Positions 11,149 to 22,896 of a stretch of DNA of 64,000 nt are shown piece after piece. Made by a program: the position numbers and the translations under genes. The notes under the pieces were generated by a model, which did no database searches, had not been told where the DNA came from, and saw only the letters and a list, made by a program, of their open reading frames with translations. The stretch lies in the NCBI GenBank assembly GCA_037447655.1, contig JBBHKE010001223.1:238936-302935 (forward strand). Reading direction: 5' to 3'. This DNA comes from Zygnema cylindricum. Its lineage: Eukaryota; Streptophyta; Zygnematophyceae; Zygnematales; Zygnemataceae. How positions within the stretch are numbered: position 1 is the stretch's first letter; every line of letters starts with the position of its first letter.

Positions 11149-12459
11149 TCAGAACTTCAAATTCTCCAGCAGGGTCAAGATACACCAGTGAGGAGTAGAG
11201 GTCAACTTCCCTTTTAGTTCATCGAATGCTCTCTCTTCATCAGCTCCCCACACAAACGTCTCATTTTCCCGAAGTAAATCCGTCAAAGGTGCAGCGATCA
11301 TACTGAAGTTCTTTATAAATTTCCTGTAGTAAGTGGCCAATCCCAAAAATGATCTAACATCCGTAACATTAGTAGGTTGCTTCCAATTTTGGATTGCAGT
11401 GATTTTGGATGGATCTGTTTTAACACCTTCCCCACTAACTATATGTCCCAAAAATAATTGTTCTCTTTTAAGAAAGCTGGATTTTGACAATTTTCCGTAT
11501 AATTTTCTTTCTTTTAACCTTTCTAACACTTTTCTTAAATGAATTACATGTTGTTCTCTAGATTCACTGTAAATTAGAATATCATCAACAAACACCTGAA
11601 CAAACTCATCTATGTAATCAGAAAAAGTTTGGTTCATTAATCTTTGGTAAGTAGGCGGTGCATTCGTTAAGCCGAATGGCATTACTATCCATTCAAAATG
11701 ACCTACCTTAGTCCTGAAAGCAATTTTATCAACATCCTCAGTTCTGATTGGCACTTGATTAAAGCCACTACGCAGGTCAATCAACGAAAATACTTTAGCA
11801 CCTTTTAAACGATCTATCAAATCAGAAATTAAAGGTAACGGATACTTATCCTTCACCGTAATCTTGTTCAGACTACGATAATCGACACACATTCTCAACG
11901 TTCCGTTCTTCTTTTTGACAAAGAGAACTGGTGCTCCATACGGTGATTTGCTGGGCTGAATATGTCTTTTCTCTAAGAGTTCTTTGATCTGTTTCTTTAA
12001 CTCCTCTTGCTCAAAGAAACTGTGCTTATAAATTTCTGTGACATGAGGGTTGCAACCAGGTTCAAGGTTAATAACGTGTTCCACATCTCGGGAAGGTGGC
12101 CTTCCTAAGGGTAAATCATTAGGAAAAACATCTTGAAATTCAAAAATCAAATCTTTAACATCAACATCAGATGTATTAATGTCAGTTACAAAATCATATT
12201 TTAGTTTTTCAAAAGTTTTAGTGGTCTCTGATTTAGGAATGACATCAATGTTAGTGTTTTCTCCCCCCCTTTCATCAGTAACTGCCTCAGTTACTAATAA
12301 CAAGAAAGCATGATTTGTTTTATCTTTTAAGTGCTTTTTAAATTGTTTAGCAGATATCAAACCTTCCACTCCCAATCTGGATATGTTATTTATATGATTC
12401 CTATGCAATTTCTTAGGAGATAATGCTTGCAAAACCTTCCAACCGTTTTCAGACTTCAC
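11149..12459 (-). pseudogene. Gypsy pol, reverse transcriptase part
   Basis: Residues from about 150 onward carry the Ty3/gypsy reverse-transcriptase blocks: [54 protein letters not shown], the catalytic FVDD ([10 protein letters not shown]), and [17 protein letters not shown], leading into RNase H. The frame continues directly from the protease frame apart from one TAG, where related elements have Trp (NPxIDW). A frameshift near 11190 ends it early in RNase H; the next frame continues with TTDASDKGLGAVISQ. This places the element among chromodomain gypsy elements. Confidence 0.92.
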
Positions 12460-12477
12460 TTTTAAGGTGGTAATTTC

Positions 12478-12936
12478 CTAATTAATTTGAGGATTATGTT
12501 TTGTTAACCAAGGCTTTCCCATAATTAGTTCCTCACTTTCTAAATTCATTATTTCACACACAACTTTCATTTTATGACCCTGAATATCCACTTCAATTGT
12601 GTCAGTTTGTAAGTCTAATGTGGACTTATTACCATTTGCCACTTGATCGTGTAAAGGCTTTTCTCTTATGACAGTAGGAATTTTATTTTCCTCTACAAAC
12701 TTATGTGAAATAAAATTATGTGTGGCACCTGAATCAACCATTACTTTCAACGGTTTTCCTTCCATTAATGACTCGAATCTAATCAAACTGTGTCTGGTGT
12801 CATCATTACTTAACAGTCCTAACATAGGTCTGTTGTTGAGAATTTCATCAGAAGGATTCTTTAAACTATACAGTGTAGTGAGAATCATAATAAATTCAGC
12901 TATCCTAACTTTTCCATTCATTAATTTGCCCTCCAA
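12478..12936 (-). pseudogene. Gypsy aspartic protease part of the polyprotein
   Basis: The retroviral-type aspartic protease motif is clear (VMVDSGATHNFISHKFV), followed by the flap region and a conserved end (LIMGKPWLTKHNPQIN). The protease would cut the Gag-Pol polyprotein. The frame ends at a TAG in the position of a conserved Trp, after which the same frame continues into the reverse-transcriptase part. This is a simple nonsense change, not a designed recoding site as far as I can tell. Confidence 0.88.
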
Positions 12937-12986
12937 AGTTAACTCTTTAACTTCTGGATCCGATTGACTGAACTGAGGACTTTCAG

Positions 12987-13209
12987 TTAGTCCTTTCCGT
13001 TTCCCACTTCTTGGGCTTCCTGCTCAGCTAAGTATAATGCAATATCCTCTTGGAGACCTTCATTTACTTCGGTTGTTTTGAGAGAACCTTTATCTGTACA
13101 GTCTTTAGCGTAATAATCTGGACCTCCACATTTGAAACCAGTGACTTTCTGTTTGGGTTTTATGCACTCTCTACTAAAATTTCCCTCCTCTCCACAATTA
13201 TAACAATTA
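12987..13209 (-). pseudogene. 3' end of gypsy gag with two damaged zinc knuckles
   Basis: In sense this short frame encodes CYNCGEEGNFSREC, a CCHC knuckle in which the His is Asn, and then a second degenerate one (FKCGGPDYYAKDC). The rest of gag and the 5' LTR are missing: upstream of 13210 the sequence is an inverted piece of the LTR. Confidence 0.7.
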
Positions 13210-13568
13210 ATCTTTTTCCTTTGGAGAAGTTGGTGGAAATTCCAGCTGATCTTGGTCCTGACCGATTAATACCAAATTGGAGAAAAGGCATTTTTGCATT
13301 GGAATCTCTTACTAACTAAATAGTGTTTTAGTAGTTAAGAGATAGAATTATTAAGAGTGGAGAGTAGAGGAAACACTTTAAATTGAAGGGTTGAGCCACG
13401 AGGGCAAGAGACCAAGCTAATGTTATGTGGACAGAAGCTTCTTCTAATTTAAAGTTATCCTTATGTGAGTGTTTTCCAATGTGGATGTGTATTTTCCAAT
13501 GTGTGGAATGTGTGGTTGGAATTGTTTGTAGTAATGGGATTTTCTGAGAGGTAGGAGATCCTGTTACA
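13210..13568 (+). repeat. Inverted LTR fragment at the 5' end of the gypsy element
   Basis: These 359 bases are the reverse complement of 8273-8628 with about 2% differences, so the element has ~356-bp terminal inverted repeats instead of two direct LTRs. The junction with gag is at about 13209-13212, where AAAAAGAT is shared by both partners. The outer end TGTTACA is followed by GGCAA, nearly matching the left flank GCCAA, and removing the element restores a 27-bp minisatellite unit. Confidence 0.85.
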
Positions 13569-13573
13569 GGCAA

Positions 13574-16500
13574 TCTCTAAGATCGTCGACGCGGCGACAA
13601 ACTCGAGGATTGTCAGCGCGGTGTCAAGCTCGAGGATCGGCGGCGCCGCGGAAATCTCTAAGATCCTCCGCGCGGTGGCGAGCACGAGGATCCTCCACGA
13701 CGAGCTTGAAGATCGGCGGCGCGGCGGCGATCTCGAGGATCGCCCGCACGAGGCGATCTCGAGGATTATCGGCCCGGGGCGAGCTCGAGGATCTTCAACG
13801 CGGCAGCGAGCTCGAGGATCGTCAGAGCAGCGGCAATCTCGAGGATCAGCGACGCGGCGGCGAGCTCGAGGATCAGCAACGCGGCGGCGATCTTTATGAT
13901 CGTTGGCGCGGCGACGAGCTCGAGGATCGTCATCGCGGCAGTGAGCTTGAGGATCGTCAACGCAGCGACGAGCTCAAGGATTGTCATCGCCGCGGTGATC
14001 TCGTGGATCGGGGGCGCGGCACCATCTCGAGGATCGGCGGCACGGAGGCAAGCTCAAGAATCGCTCGACATGGCGGCGTGCTCGAGGATCGTCGGCGCGG
14101 CAGCGAGCTCGAAAATCGGTGGTGCGGCGGCGATCTTTAGGATTGTTGGCGCGGCGGCGAGCTAGAGGATCGTCAGCGCGGCAGCGAGCTCGAGGATCGT
14201 CAGGGCAGTGGCGATCTTAAGGATTGGCGAGGCCGCACGATCTTCAAGATCAGCGGCGCGGCGCGATCTCGAGGATCGGCGGCGCGAGGGCGAGCTCAAG
14301 AATCGTCGATGCGGGGCGATCTCGAGAATCATCAGCGCGAGGGCGAGCTCGAGGATAGTTAACACGGCAGCGAGCTCGAGGATAGTTGGCGCGGAGGCAA
14401 GCTCGAGGATTGTCGGCGCAGCGGCGATTTCGAGGATCGGTGGTGTGGTGGCGAGCTTAAGGATCGACGGCGAGGCGACAAGCTTAAAGATCGGCGGCGC
14501 GGTGGCGAGCTCGAGGATCAGCGGCGAGGCGGCAAATCGAGGATCATTGGAGCAGCGGCAATCTCTAAGATCATCGGCGTGGCGGCGAGCTAGAGGATCG
14601 GCAGCGGCAAGCTCGAGGATCGACGGTGCGGCGACGATCTCGAGGATCGCCGTCGCGGGGCGATCTCGAGGATAATTGGCGCGGGGGCAAGCTCGAGGAT
14701 CGTCAACGCGGCAGCCCGCTCGAGGATCATTGGCGCATCGGCGATCCCGAGGATCGGCGGCGCAACGGCGAGATCGAGGATCGGCGGTGCGCCGGCGATC
14801 TTTAAGATCATTGGCGCGGCGGCGAGCTCGAGGATCGTCGGCGCGGCAATGAGCTTGAGGATCGTCAGTGCGGCGGCGAGCTCGAGGATCGTCACCGCGG
14901 CGGTGATCTTGGGGATCGGGGGCGTAGCGCGATCTGGAGGATCGGCGGCGCGGGGGCGAGTTCAAGAATCGTCGACGGGCGGCGATCTCGAGGATCATCG
15001 ACGCGGCAGCGAGCTCGAGCATCGTCGGTGCAGCAGCGATCTAGAGGATCGACGGCGCGGCGCGATCTCGAACATCGGCGTTGCAGCGCGATTCTTAGGA
15101 TCGGCTGTGCGAGGGTGAGCTCAAGAGGCGTCAACGCGGCGGCAAGCTCAAGGATTGTCGGCACGTCAGCAAGCTCGAGGAACGTCGTCGCATCAATGAG
15201 CTCAAGGATCGTCGGCGTAATGGCGCTCTCGAGGATCGACGGCACGGCGGCGATCTCGAGGATCCCCGGCGCGGGGGCGGGTTCGAGAATCGTGGACGCG
15301 GCGGCAAGCTCGAGGAACATCGATACGGCAACGAGCTCGAGTATCGTCGACGTTGCAACGAGCTCAAGGATTGGTGGCGCTGCGGCAAGCTAGAGGATCG
15401 TCGGCGAAACTGGATCTCGAGGATCGGCAAAGCGGCGGTGAGCTGAAGGATCGGCGGCGAGGGGGCGAGCTTGAAGATCGGCGGCGCGGCGGCGAGCTCG
15501 AGGATCAATTGCGCGGCAGCGAGCTCGAGGATCGACGGTGCGGCGCGATCTTGAGCATCGACGGCGCGGCGCAAACTTGAAGATCGGTGGCGCGGGGGGA
15601 AGTTCACAAATCGTCGACTTGGCGGCGAGCTGGAGGATCGTTGGCGCGGTAGCGATCTCAAGGATTGGCGGCGCGACGGCGAGCTCGAGAATCGTGGACG
15701 CGGCAGCGAGCTCGAGGATGGTTGGCGTCGCGGCAAGCTTGAGGATCGTCGGCGCGGCAACGAGCTCGAGGATCGGCGGCGCGGCGGTGATCTTCAGGAT
15801 CGTCGGCGCGGCGGAGACCTCGATGATTGTTAACGCGACGGCGAGCTCAAGTATCATCGGCGCTGCGTCGAGGTTGAAGATCGGCAACGGCAAATCGAGA
15901 GGATCAATGGCGCGGGGTAATCTCGAAGTTAATAGACGCTAAGGGGAGCTCGAGAATCGTCGACGCAGCTAGCCCGAGGATCGTCGCGCGACGACAAGCT
16001 CGAAGCTCGGCGGCGCGGCGACGAGCGCGAGGATCATCGACGCAGCGTCAATCTCATGGATCGGCGGCGCGGTGGCGAGCTTGAGGATCGTATGCGCGGC
16101 TACAAGCTCCAGAATCAGCGGCGCGGCGGCGAGCTCAAGAATCGTCGACGCGGCGGTGATCTCGAGAATTGTCGGCGTTTGGTGAGCTTGAGGATCAGCC
16201 GCGCGGAAGAAGGCTTGAGGTTTGTTGGCGCGGCGGCGAGCTTGAGGATCAATGGCGCGGCGGCAAGCTTGAGGATCTGTGGCGCGGCGGCGAACTCGAT
16301 AATTATCGGCGCTGGGGCGCGCTTGAGGATCATGACGCGGGGGCGAGATCGAGGACCAGCAGCACGGCGACAATTTCTAGGATCGTCGTTGCGGTGGCGA
16401 CCTCGAGGATGGCGGAACGGCAGATTTTGATGAACATCGACGCGGCTGCGAGCTTTAGAGCATCGGCGTAGCGGCCAGCTCGAGGATTAGCGACGCGGCG

Positions 16501-17520
16501 ACAAGCTCGGAATTGGCGGTATGGCGCCGATCTCGAGAATTGGCGGCGCGGCGGCGAGCTCGAAGATTGTAGACGTAGCTGAGAGCTCGAGGACCAACGG
16601 GGAGACGGCGAACTCTAGGATAGTCGGCGCAGCGACGAGCTCAAGGATCATCAGCGCGGCGGCAATCCCGAGGATTGTTGGCGTGGGGGCGAGCTCGAGG
16701 ATTGGCGGCGCGGGGAAGATCTCAAGGATCATAGGCGCAGGGGGGGATCTCAAGAATCAGCGGCGCGCCGGCGATCTCGAGGATCAGCGACGTGGTGGCG
16801 AGCTCGAGAATCGTAGGCGCAACAGCGAGCTCAAGGACCGACCGCGCAGCAGCGAGCTCCAGGATCAATGGCGGGGCGGCAATTTCTAGGATTGTCGGCG
16901 CGGTGGCGAGCTTGAGGATTGTCGGCGCGGCAGCGAGCTCGAGGATCGTCGGCGCGACGACGAACTCGAGGATTGACGGCTCGGCGGCGAGCTTGAGGGT
17001 CGGCGGCGCAGCTGCGATCTCTAGGATCGTTGGCGCGGTGGCGAGCTCGAGGATCGGCAGCGCAGCTACGATCTCTAAGATGGTCGGCGCGGCGTCAACC
17101 TCGAGGGTCGATGGCGCGGCGGAGAGCTCGAGAATTGGCGTCGTGGCGGCGAGCTGCATCGTAGGCGCAACAGCGAGCTCAAGGATCGACGGCGTGGCGG
17201 CGAGCTTCAGGATCAACGGCGCGGCGAGCTCCAGGATCGTCGGCGCGGAGGCGAGCTCGAGGATTGTCGGCGCTGCGGCGAGCTCGAGCATCGTCGGCGC
17301 GACGGTGATCTCAAGGATCGGCGGCAGGGCAGCGAGCTCGAGGATCGTTGGGGCGGCGGCGATCTCGAGGATCGGCGGCGCAACGACGAGCTCGAGTATG
17401 GTGGAGCGGCGGCGAGCTCAAGGATCAACGGCGCGGCGGGGATCTCGAGGATCGGCAGCGCGGGGGCGATCTCGAGTATCGGCGGCGCGGCGGCGATCTC
17501 GAGGATCGGCGGCGAGGATC
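13574..17520. repeat. 27-bp GC-rich minisatellite, right block
   Basis: About 3.95 kb of the same 27-bp units as at 4803-8267. Repeat phase is continuous across the gypsy insertion, so the two blocks are one array of roughly 270 units. The array ends at about 17520 with a degenerate GCGAGGATCAAGG and gives way to A-rich repeats. Confidence 0.95.
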
Positions 17521-17529
17521 AAGGTTTAA

Positions 17530-18360
17530 AATTGGGGAAAGACAATACGGAAAAGAAAAGAAAAGATAAAACACATAAAAGACAACAGATAAAAGACAAT
17601 AAATAAAAGACAAAATGCAAAAAAAGGGTAAAATACACAAGATATAAAATACATTAAAGACAATATACTTAGAGAATAACATACACAAAGTAATATACAG
17701 AAGACAAAAAACATGAAAGACAATCTAAAAGAAAAATGCACAAAAGACAAAACACAAAACAGATAATAAACAACAAAAGACTCATAATAAAAGACAAATA
17801 CATAATGACAAAATACAGAAAAGATATTACACGAACGTCAAACTACAGAAAAGGCAAAACACAAATAATACAAAATACAAAAAAAGACTACACAAAAAAA
17901 GACAAACAAAACACAAATAACAAAATACTTGAACGACAAAAGACATACAATACGGAATACATAAATGAAAAAATACATGTAAGGGAGGGAGAGATAGAGA
18001 GGTAGAGGTTAGGGAGGCTTGTGCTCCAGCAATGTGGTGGGGTGCAGGTGGACCAGCATCGTGGTGGGGTGCAGGTGGCCCATCTGACACACGTAAAAGA
18101 TAAAATGCAGTAAAGACAAAAAATCCATAAAATACAAAGTATAAAAAAGAAAAATGCATTAAAGACAAAAAATGAAAGGCAAAATATACGAAAGCTAAAA
18201 TACAGAAAAGACAGAATATACAAATGACAACCATTAAAAACCCTGAAAATACATCGACAAAATACATAAAAGAGAACAACAAAATACAAGAAAGACAAAA
18301 TAGTTTAGACAAATTAAAGCAAAAACAAAATACAAAGAGCACAAAATACATAAAAGTATT
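17530..18360. repeat. A-rich minisatellite (AAAATACA / AAAAGAC units)
   Basis: Irregular tandem units of about 13-16 bases combine AAAATACA and AAAAGACA. At 18030-18080 there is an island of two ~30-bp repeats containing GTGGTGGGGTGCAGGTGG. A second block of the same A-rich units lies at 20500-20760. No gene is visible. Confidence 0.85.
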
Positions 18361-18910
18361 ATTATTATGGGAATTATTCTACTGTATTAGTATTAGTATT
18401 ATTATATCTGAAATTATAATCATTGTTACTAGTAATATTATGACTGAAATTATTCTTAGTATTATTACTACTGAAATTGTTATTACTAGTATTATTATTA
18501 CTCAATTATTATAACGGACATTATTATTACTCAAATTATTATTCTGGTATTAGTATGGTGAAATTATTGTTACTAGTATTACATGACTGAAATTATTATT
18601 ACTACGTATTATTATTTCTAGTATATTACTAGTATTATTATTACTCAAATTATTAATACTTGCATTAATTATTACTCAAATTATTAATACTTGCATTAAT
18701 TATTACACAAATTATTATTACTAGTATTATGACTGAAACTATTGTTACTAATAATATTGTGACTAAAATTATTGTTACTAGTATTATTATGACTAAAATT
18801 ATTATTACTATATTATTATTACTAGTATTGATACTACACAAATTATTATTACTAGCATTATTATTACTCAAATTAATATTACTAGCATTATTATTACTGA
18901 AATTTAAACT
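18360..18910. repeat. AT-rich repeat (ATTATTACTAGT type)
   Basis: Nearly pure A+T sequence built from ATTATTATTACTAGTATT and GACTGAAATTATT units. Open frames here, such as those full of Ile and Thr, are composition effects. Confidence 0.9.
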
Positions 18911-18972
18911 ATTATTAATTATTACCGCCAGGGATTTGAGTCATACCATAATGTATTTTTCCCTCTCCACAC

Positions 18973-19497
18973 CACTTAGGGTTTCCTCATTGGGACAAGA
19001 ATTTGTCACCGATACGGTCACGGGTTCTCCGGAACACAAGGGACTGCTTGTACAAATTACCTGCCCGGAAAAAAAAACGCGGGAAAAATAATGCAAAAAT
19101 TCAGAGGTGAAAAGGTGGCGCCTTTGAACGAATTTCAATTGCTACAACTAAGAGTGACCCTAGGTAGACCTCATGAAAAGCCTTTTAAAAAACCCCAAAA
19201 ATCCCACAGAAAAGAACTGTTAACCAAAAAACAAAGCGACAAAAAAAAATATAAAAACAACATTCCTAAACATCTTCAAAAATAGTTAACTTAAAAAAAC
19301 CTCAGAAAACCGAAAAAAACCCAAAGAACTGCCAAAACAACTAAGAAACATTACCAAACAAATGTAAGAAGAATATGTTTGTTCTTATATCAAACACTAT
19401 TATTAATTGTATTGACCTCGTAACAAGCCCCACAACCCCTGCCATTCTGGTAGAGTTCATAGCTGACAGCTGTTGCCATGGTCCCATAGGCTCCGTT
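18973..19497 (-). pseudogene. Beta-expansin-like gene fragment, two exons
   Basis: Two exon-like pieces on the minus strand join in phase. Exon a (19497-19417) encodes NGAYG, then MATAVSYELYQNG and RGCGACYE, and is bounded by GGTTAG upstream and GAG|GTCAAT downstream. Exon b starts at 19060 after a pyrimidine-rich TTTCCGGGCAG and encodes VICTSSPLCSGEP then VTVSVTNSCP. Joined across the intron they read GACYE-VICT, matching the double-psi beta-barrel of beta-expansins (GCGACYQVKCT...CSGxPVTVVITDxCP). Expansins loosen plant cell walls. The signal peptide, the usual GGACGY segment (only GAYG is left) and the C-terminal cellulose-binding domain are not found, and AT-rich repeats follow directly, so this is probably a broken gene. 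Upstream exons behind long introns cannot be excluded. Confidence 0.55.
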
Positions 19498-19587
19498 CTA
19501 ACCTTATTATCAATTAAGGATAATAAGCTCCCTTATTATGCCTTCCTTCAGCGTCGTAAGTGTTCAGACGACGGGAATGATTTGGGG

Positions 19588-19629
19588 ACAGAAACGTTTC
19601 AGATGTCTGAGATCCCCACACTGATGGCA
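19588..19629 (-). other. Isolated CCHC zinc-knuckle coding sequence
   Basis: A short minus-strand frame encodes CHQCGDLRHLKRFC, which fits C-x2-C-x4-H-x4-C exactly. It is followed by a stop within eight codons. It may be a gag relic or a remnant of a cellular nucleic-acid-binding protein; the context does not decide. Confidence 0.35.
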
Positions 19630-19829
19630 AGCCTGCATATCGAAAATCGCAAAAAGCAAATTAAAGTCAATAATGTTTTTAGTGTGCCGAATTAAGTATA
19701 CATTCAGTTTTAGTTACTAACTAAGTTACTGTCTTGTACACATAGTTCTTCAATTGAAGTTAGAAATTAAGTTTTAATAATGCTTTTATTGTGCCGAACG
19801 AAGTATATGTTCAGTTACAGTTCCTACAA

Positions 19830-20255
19830 AGATCTAAAATAAAACCTAAACGAGACAGACTTCCAACAACGAGCCAAAAGGAGGAATGCATTATTAACCG
19901 AAAACAAAACATCGACCTGCCTTAAAACAAAAACCAAGCATAGTTTTGTTCTCATTTTGAAAAGGAAAATAATGTTCACAGTATTGTAGCATGTAAGTTT
20001 CGGAAAAAGAAACACCCATGAAGAAAAACAAAGTTGTAGGGAAATCAGACACCAGACAGTGCAAATTTAGTATCATAAAATACCAGCTTTTAATTCAAGG
20101 AAGACTCAACAAAATAGATCAGAAAAATATCTAAAAGGAAAGAAAAGAAAAAGAGCCTTGTGCCCCTACCAGTCACCTGCACTGGAAGCAGTACTTGCAG
20201 AGGGAGAGTGAGGAAACCCGAAAAACTCCGTTGTCATCGAAATCGAGTGAGCCAA
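19830..20255. repeat. Direct duplication, copy 1 (~430 bp)
   Basis: This stretch matches 22897-23330 in the same orientation with roughly 5% differences. The duplication ends inside the exon-like segment 20177-20263, so that segment exists in both copies. About 3 kb separates the copies. Confidence 0.8.
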
Positions 20256-20263
20256 TAGGCTTG
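20177..20263 (-). other. Possible exon of an unrecognised gene
   Basis: On the minus strand TTTTTTTTGCTGCAG precedes an 87-base open segment and GTGACT follows it, fitting acceptor and donor signals. One frame reads KPIGSLDFDDNGVFRV. It lies downstream of the plastid-transit-like exon at 20954-21214 on the same strand and might belong to it, but the splice phases do not join cleanly in that frame. I do not recognise the protein. Confidence 0.25.
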
Positions 20264-20499
20264 TCTGCAGCAAAAAAAACGTTTTTTCAGAGAAGCAAAA
20301 TCCATAATATACTTCAGATTCTTCGTTTTCCAAATAAGAAAAAGAAAGTATGTACTTAAAATACTCTCTGAAATATCAAATCAGTGAGACTGCTCAAGAA
20401 TTTACGCAGAGCCATACTCTAGAGAACTGAGACCAACCAGCCTTTTCATGCATATTAACGGTAAACCATCTATACAGCCGATTCTATGTACAACATAAC

Positions 20500-20760
20500 T
20501 ACATAAAAGACAAATATAAAATATAAAAAGACAAAATCTATAAAAGTCAAAATACACAAAAGACATAGCATGAAAAAGACAAAATACAAAAAAGACACAT
20601 ATGAGGGACAAACTGTATAAAGGACAAAATACACAAATAACAAGATACACAAACGACAAAATACACAAAATAAAATATATAGAAGACAAAACATAGAAAA
20701 GACAAAAGAAAAAAAACAAAATACTGTAAAGACAAAACACACAAAGGACAAATAACAATT
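20500..20760. repeat. A-rich minisatellite, second block
   Basis: Units of AAAATACACAAAAGAC type, the same as at 17530-18360. Confidence 0.8.
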
Positions 20761-20953
20761 CAGCTACTTGCATTGCCAGAAAACTATCAGCTGTCTTTAT
20801 ACCATACCTATATTACAATTCATCAAAACCTCAGAAATTTCACCAGTCTTTTCATGCATATTAACAGTTAATCATATTTACAGTCAATTACCTGTACAGT
20901 TAATCATATTTACAGTCAATGATATTTACGGTATTCCCAGTGAATGAACTCAC

Positions 20954-21214
20954 CAATTCCACAGCTGGATTCTCAGTCATAATTTCGGAAGCAGTTGCAA
21001 AAACACTCAAACGCCGACTCGCCTGTCGAACGCAAACCGCTTCTTTTTTCGAAACAACAGCGTTTCCACGGAACTGAGAAGCAATAGAGCTTCATCGGGA
21101 ACTTGCTGTGCTACGAGGCCCCGCCATCGCAGAAACTCCATGATTACTTTAAGTAGAATTACTCAATACCACAGACTTAGCCACTCCATCCATTGACATC
21201 ACAACAGTCGCCAT
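20954..21214 (-). pseudogene. First exon of a plastid-targeted protein, with two stops
   Basis: From ATG at 21214 the 87-codon segment begins MATVVMSMDGVAKSVV and continues Ser/Ala/Arg-rich with few acidic residues (SSIASQFRGNAVVSKK, RQASRRLSVFATASE), then becomes acidic (MTENPAVEL) before GTGAGT at 20953. This is the usual composition of a chloroplast transit peptide followed by the start of the mature protein. Codons 22 (TAA, 21149-21151) and 41 (TGA, 21092-21094) are stops; both could come from C-to-T changes of CAA and CGA. The protein family is not recognised. It is most likely a pseudogene, although a start further downstream or a missed intron is possible. Confidence 0.4.
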
Positions 21215-21229
21215 GGTTGTTTGTATAAA

Positions 21230-22890
21230 TTATACAAATGAACAAACCCAAACATCTGTCCTCAGTAATACATCTGAGCACACATGTTTCAAAGCTTCGC
21301 CCATAGACCATATCTTCATTGAAGCCCTCCTCCGTTGTGATTTCCTGCAGTCATTTTAACAAAAACCACCACCAGGACTTTAGACAATTACATCATTTTT
21401 AGATTCAGCATCAAAAACTTCCAATTCTTGACAAAAAGATGTTTAAAGTTTGAACAATAAACATTAGCACATTGACCTTTTGGTAAAAAAAGGGACTATA
21501 AACTATTCAATATCTGTGCAGTCAACATTTCAAACATTCAAATCAACAAAATAAAATAGAAAACACAAGCTGAAATTTCTAAAGGACACAAAAACTCGGA
21601 AAGTTTTGTAGTAACTCATATCTTCAAGATAGAACCACTAGTTTAGCTGTAACGATACAGTTCATGATCAGCATCCTTGTGTCCACTCATCCAAGAACCC
21701 AATTCCGCTTCAGTATTATTTAATAGTGTACATCACAAACTTCGGGATGAAAAAAAAAAAGCCTATTGCATGATTTTGAAAAAAAAGGCAGCCATCGATT
21801 TGAAAGCTACTTGCATTAAACAACCCTTTCCTGAATAGATTCTATAAAGTTCCTACCAAACAAGCGAATCAAAATGATTCATTTGACATTAAATAAACGC
21901 ATACAGGTCAACTACGTGCAAACTCAAAAAGAAAATAAAGAAAAGAAATGCAATCAATTAACCTATTTTTTCATCACTACCTGCCAAGAAGAACACAGTG
22001 ACACATAAATTGGCTAAAGAACAAAATGAACACGAACTCTCGAAAGTGGAACTGTCCATTGGTTACCATACAAGAGTTACCATACAACAGGCATTCACAA
22101 AACCAATACAGACAGCCAATCAAAACCAGCAAACCAAAAACAATATGCCCATGGTCACCTGAGTAAGGCATAAGCGGAATGAAATCAGATACCTGTGTTG
22201 AGAATAAGAACATATCCTAACAGCAGGCTAACGAAAATTATCCAAGAACAAACAACACATTGACAACTGTCGTCGAGAACAATAAACAGACTAGCAAATA
22301 ATTATCCAAAAACAAACAACACAATGACAACGTTCACCAAGAACCACGTTTCAAAAAGATAAACAACCGAGCAGCAAGTTGGAAAAAAAAAAAAAAAGCA
22401 AACAAAAAAAATAACAACTGTTTTAAGATTCTTTTCTGCGGCGCCACAACAAGCGCAACTGGCGCTGGAAAAAACATAGATACATTGCAGCAAGATGGAC
22501 AGTCAAGTGCAAAAAAAAAAAAAAAAAGCGAACAAAAAAAATAACAACTGTTTTAAGATTCTTTTTTGCAGCGTCACAACAGTAAAACCAAGGAAACATA
22601 CTATTGTAACTGCATTGCAAATCCCATCACCGTGGTTTAGACATCTTCATTTAATAATGACATTTGCATAATCAGTAAAATCAACAATTCAACTACTTGC
22701 ATTGCCAGAAAACTATCAACTGTCTATAAACCATAACCAATACTACTATTCATCAAAACTAACTCAACGGAACCGTTAAGTACGCAATACATTAGGTCCG
22801 CAAGGACATATGAAGGGCCTTGAACTACACCACAAGAATACATTTCAATCAATTTCTCTCAAATCCTTACATAAGTATGATTCAAAAAGT
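21230..22890. other. Intergenic or intronic sequence with short tandem duplications
   Basis: I see no supported gene. Two ~129-bp tandem copies lie at about 22370-22625, each with a poly(A) run and AATAACAACTGTTTTAAG. A ~64-bp duplication is at about 22235-22335. A ~70-bp segment at 22685-22755 repeats 20755-20830. Confidence 0.6.
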
Positions 22891-22896
22891 TCAGCA

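Noticed and set aside
12478-12480. TAG between gypsy protease and reverse transcriptase as a programmed read-through site
   Set aside because: It stands at a conserved Trp, there is no obvious downstream pseudoknot, and other disabling mutations are nearby, so a nonsense mutation is simpler.
13574-17529. Long Arg/Ser- and Ile/Leu/Ala-rich frames, up to 286 codons, in the right array block
   Set aside because: Same reason as the left block; the composition follows the repeat unit.
17526-18351. Minus-strand frames rich in Phe, Cys and Leu resembling membrane proteins
   Set aside because: They are translations of the A-rich tandem repeats; hydrophobicity comes from T-rich codons.
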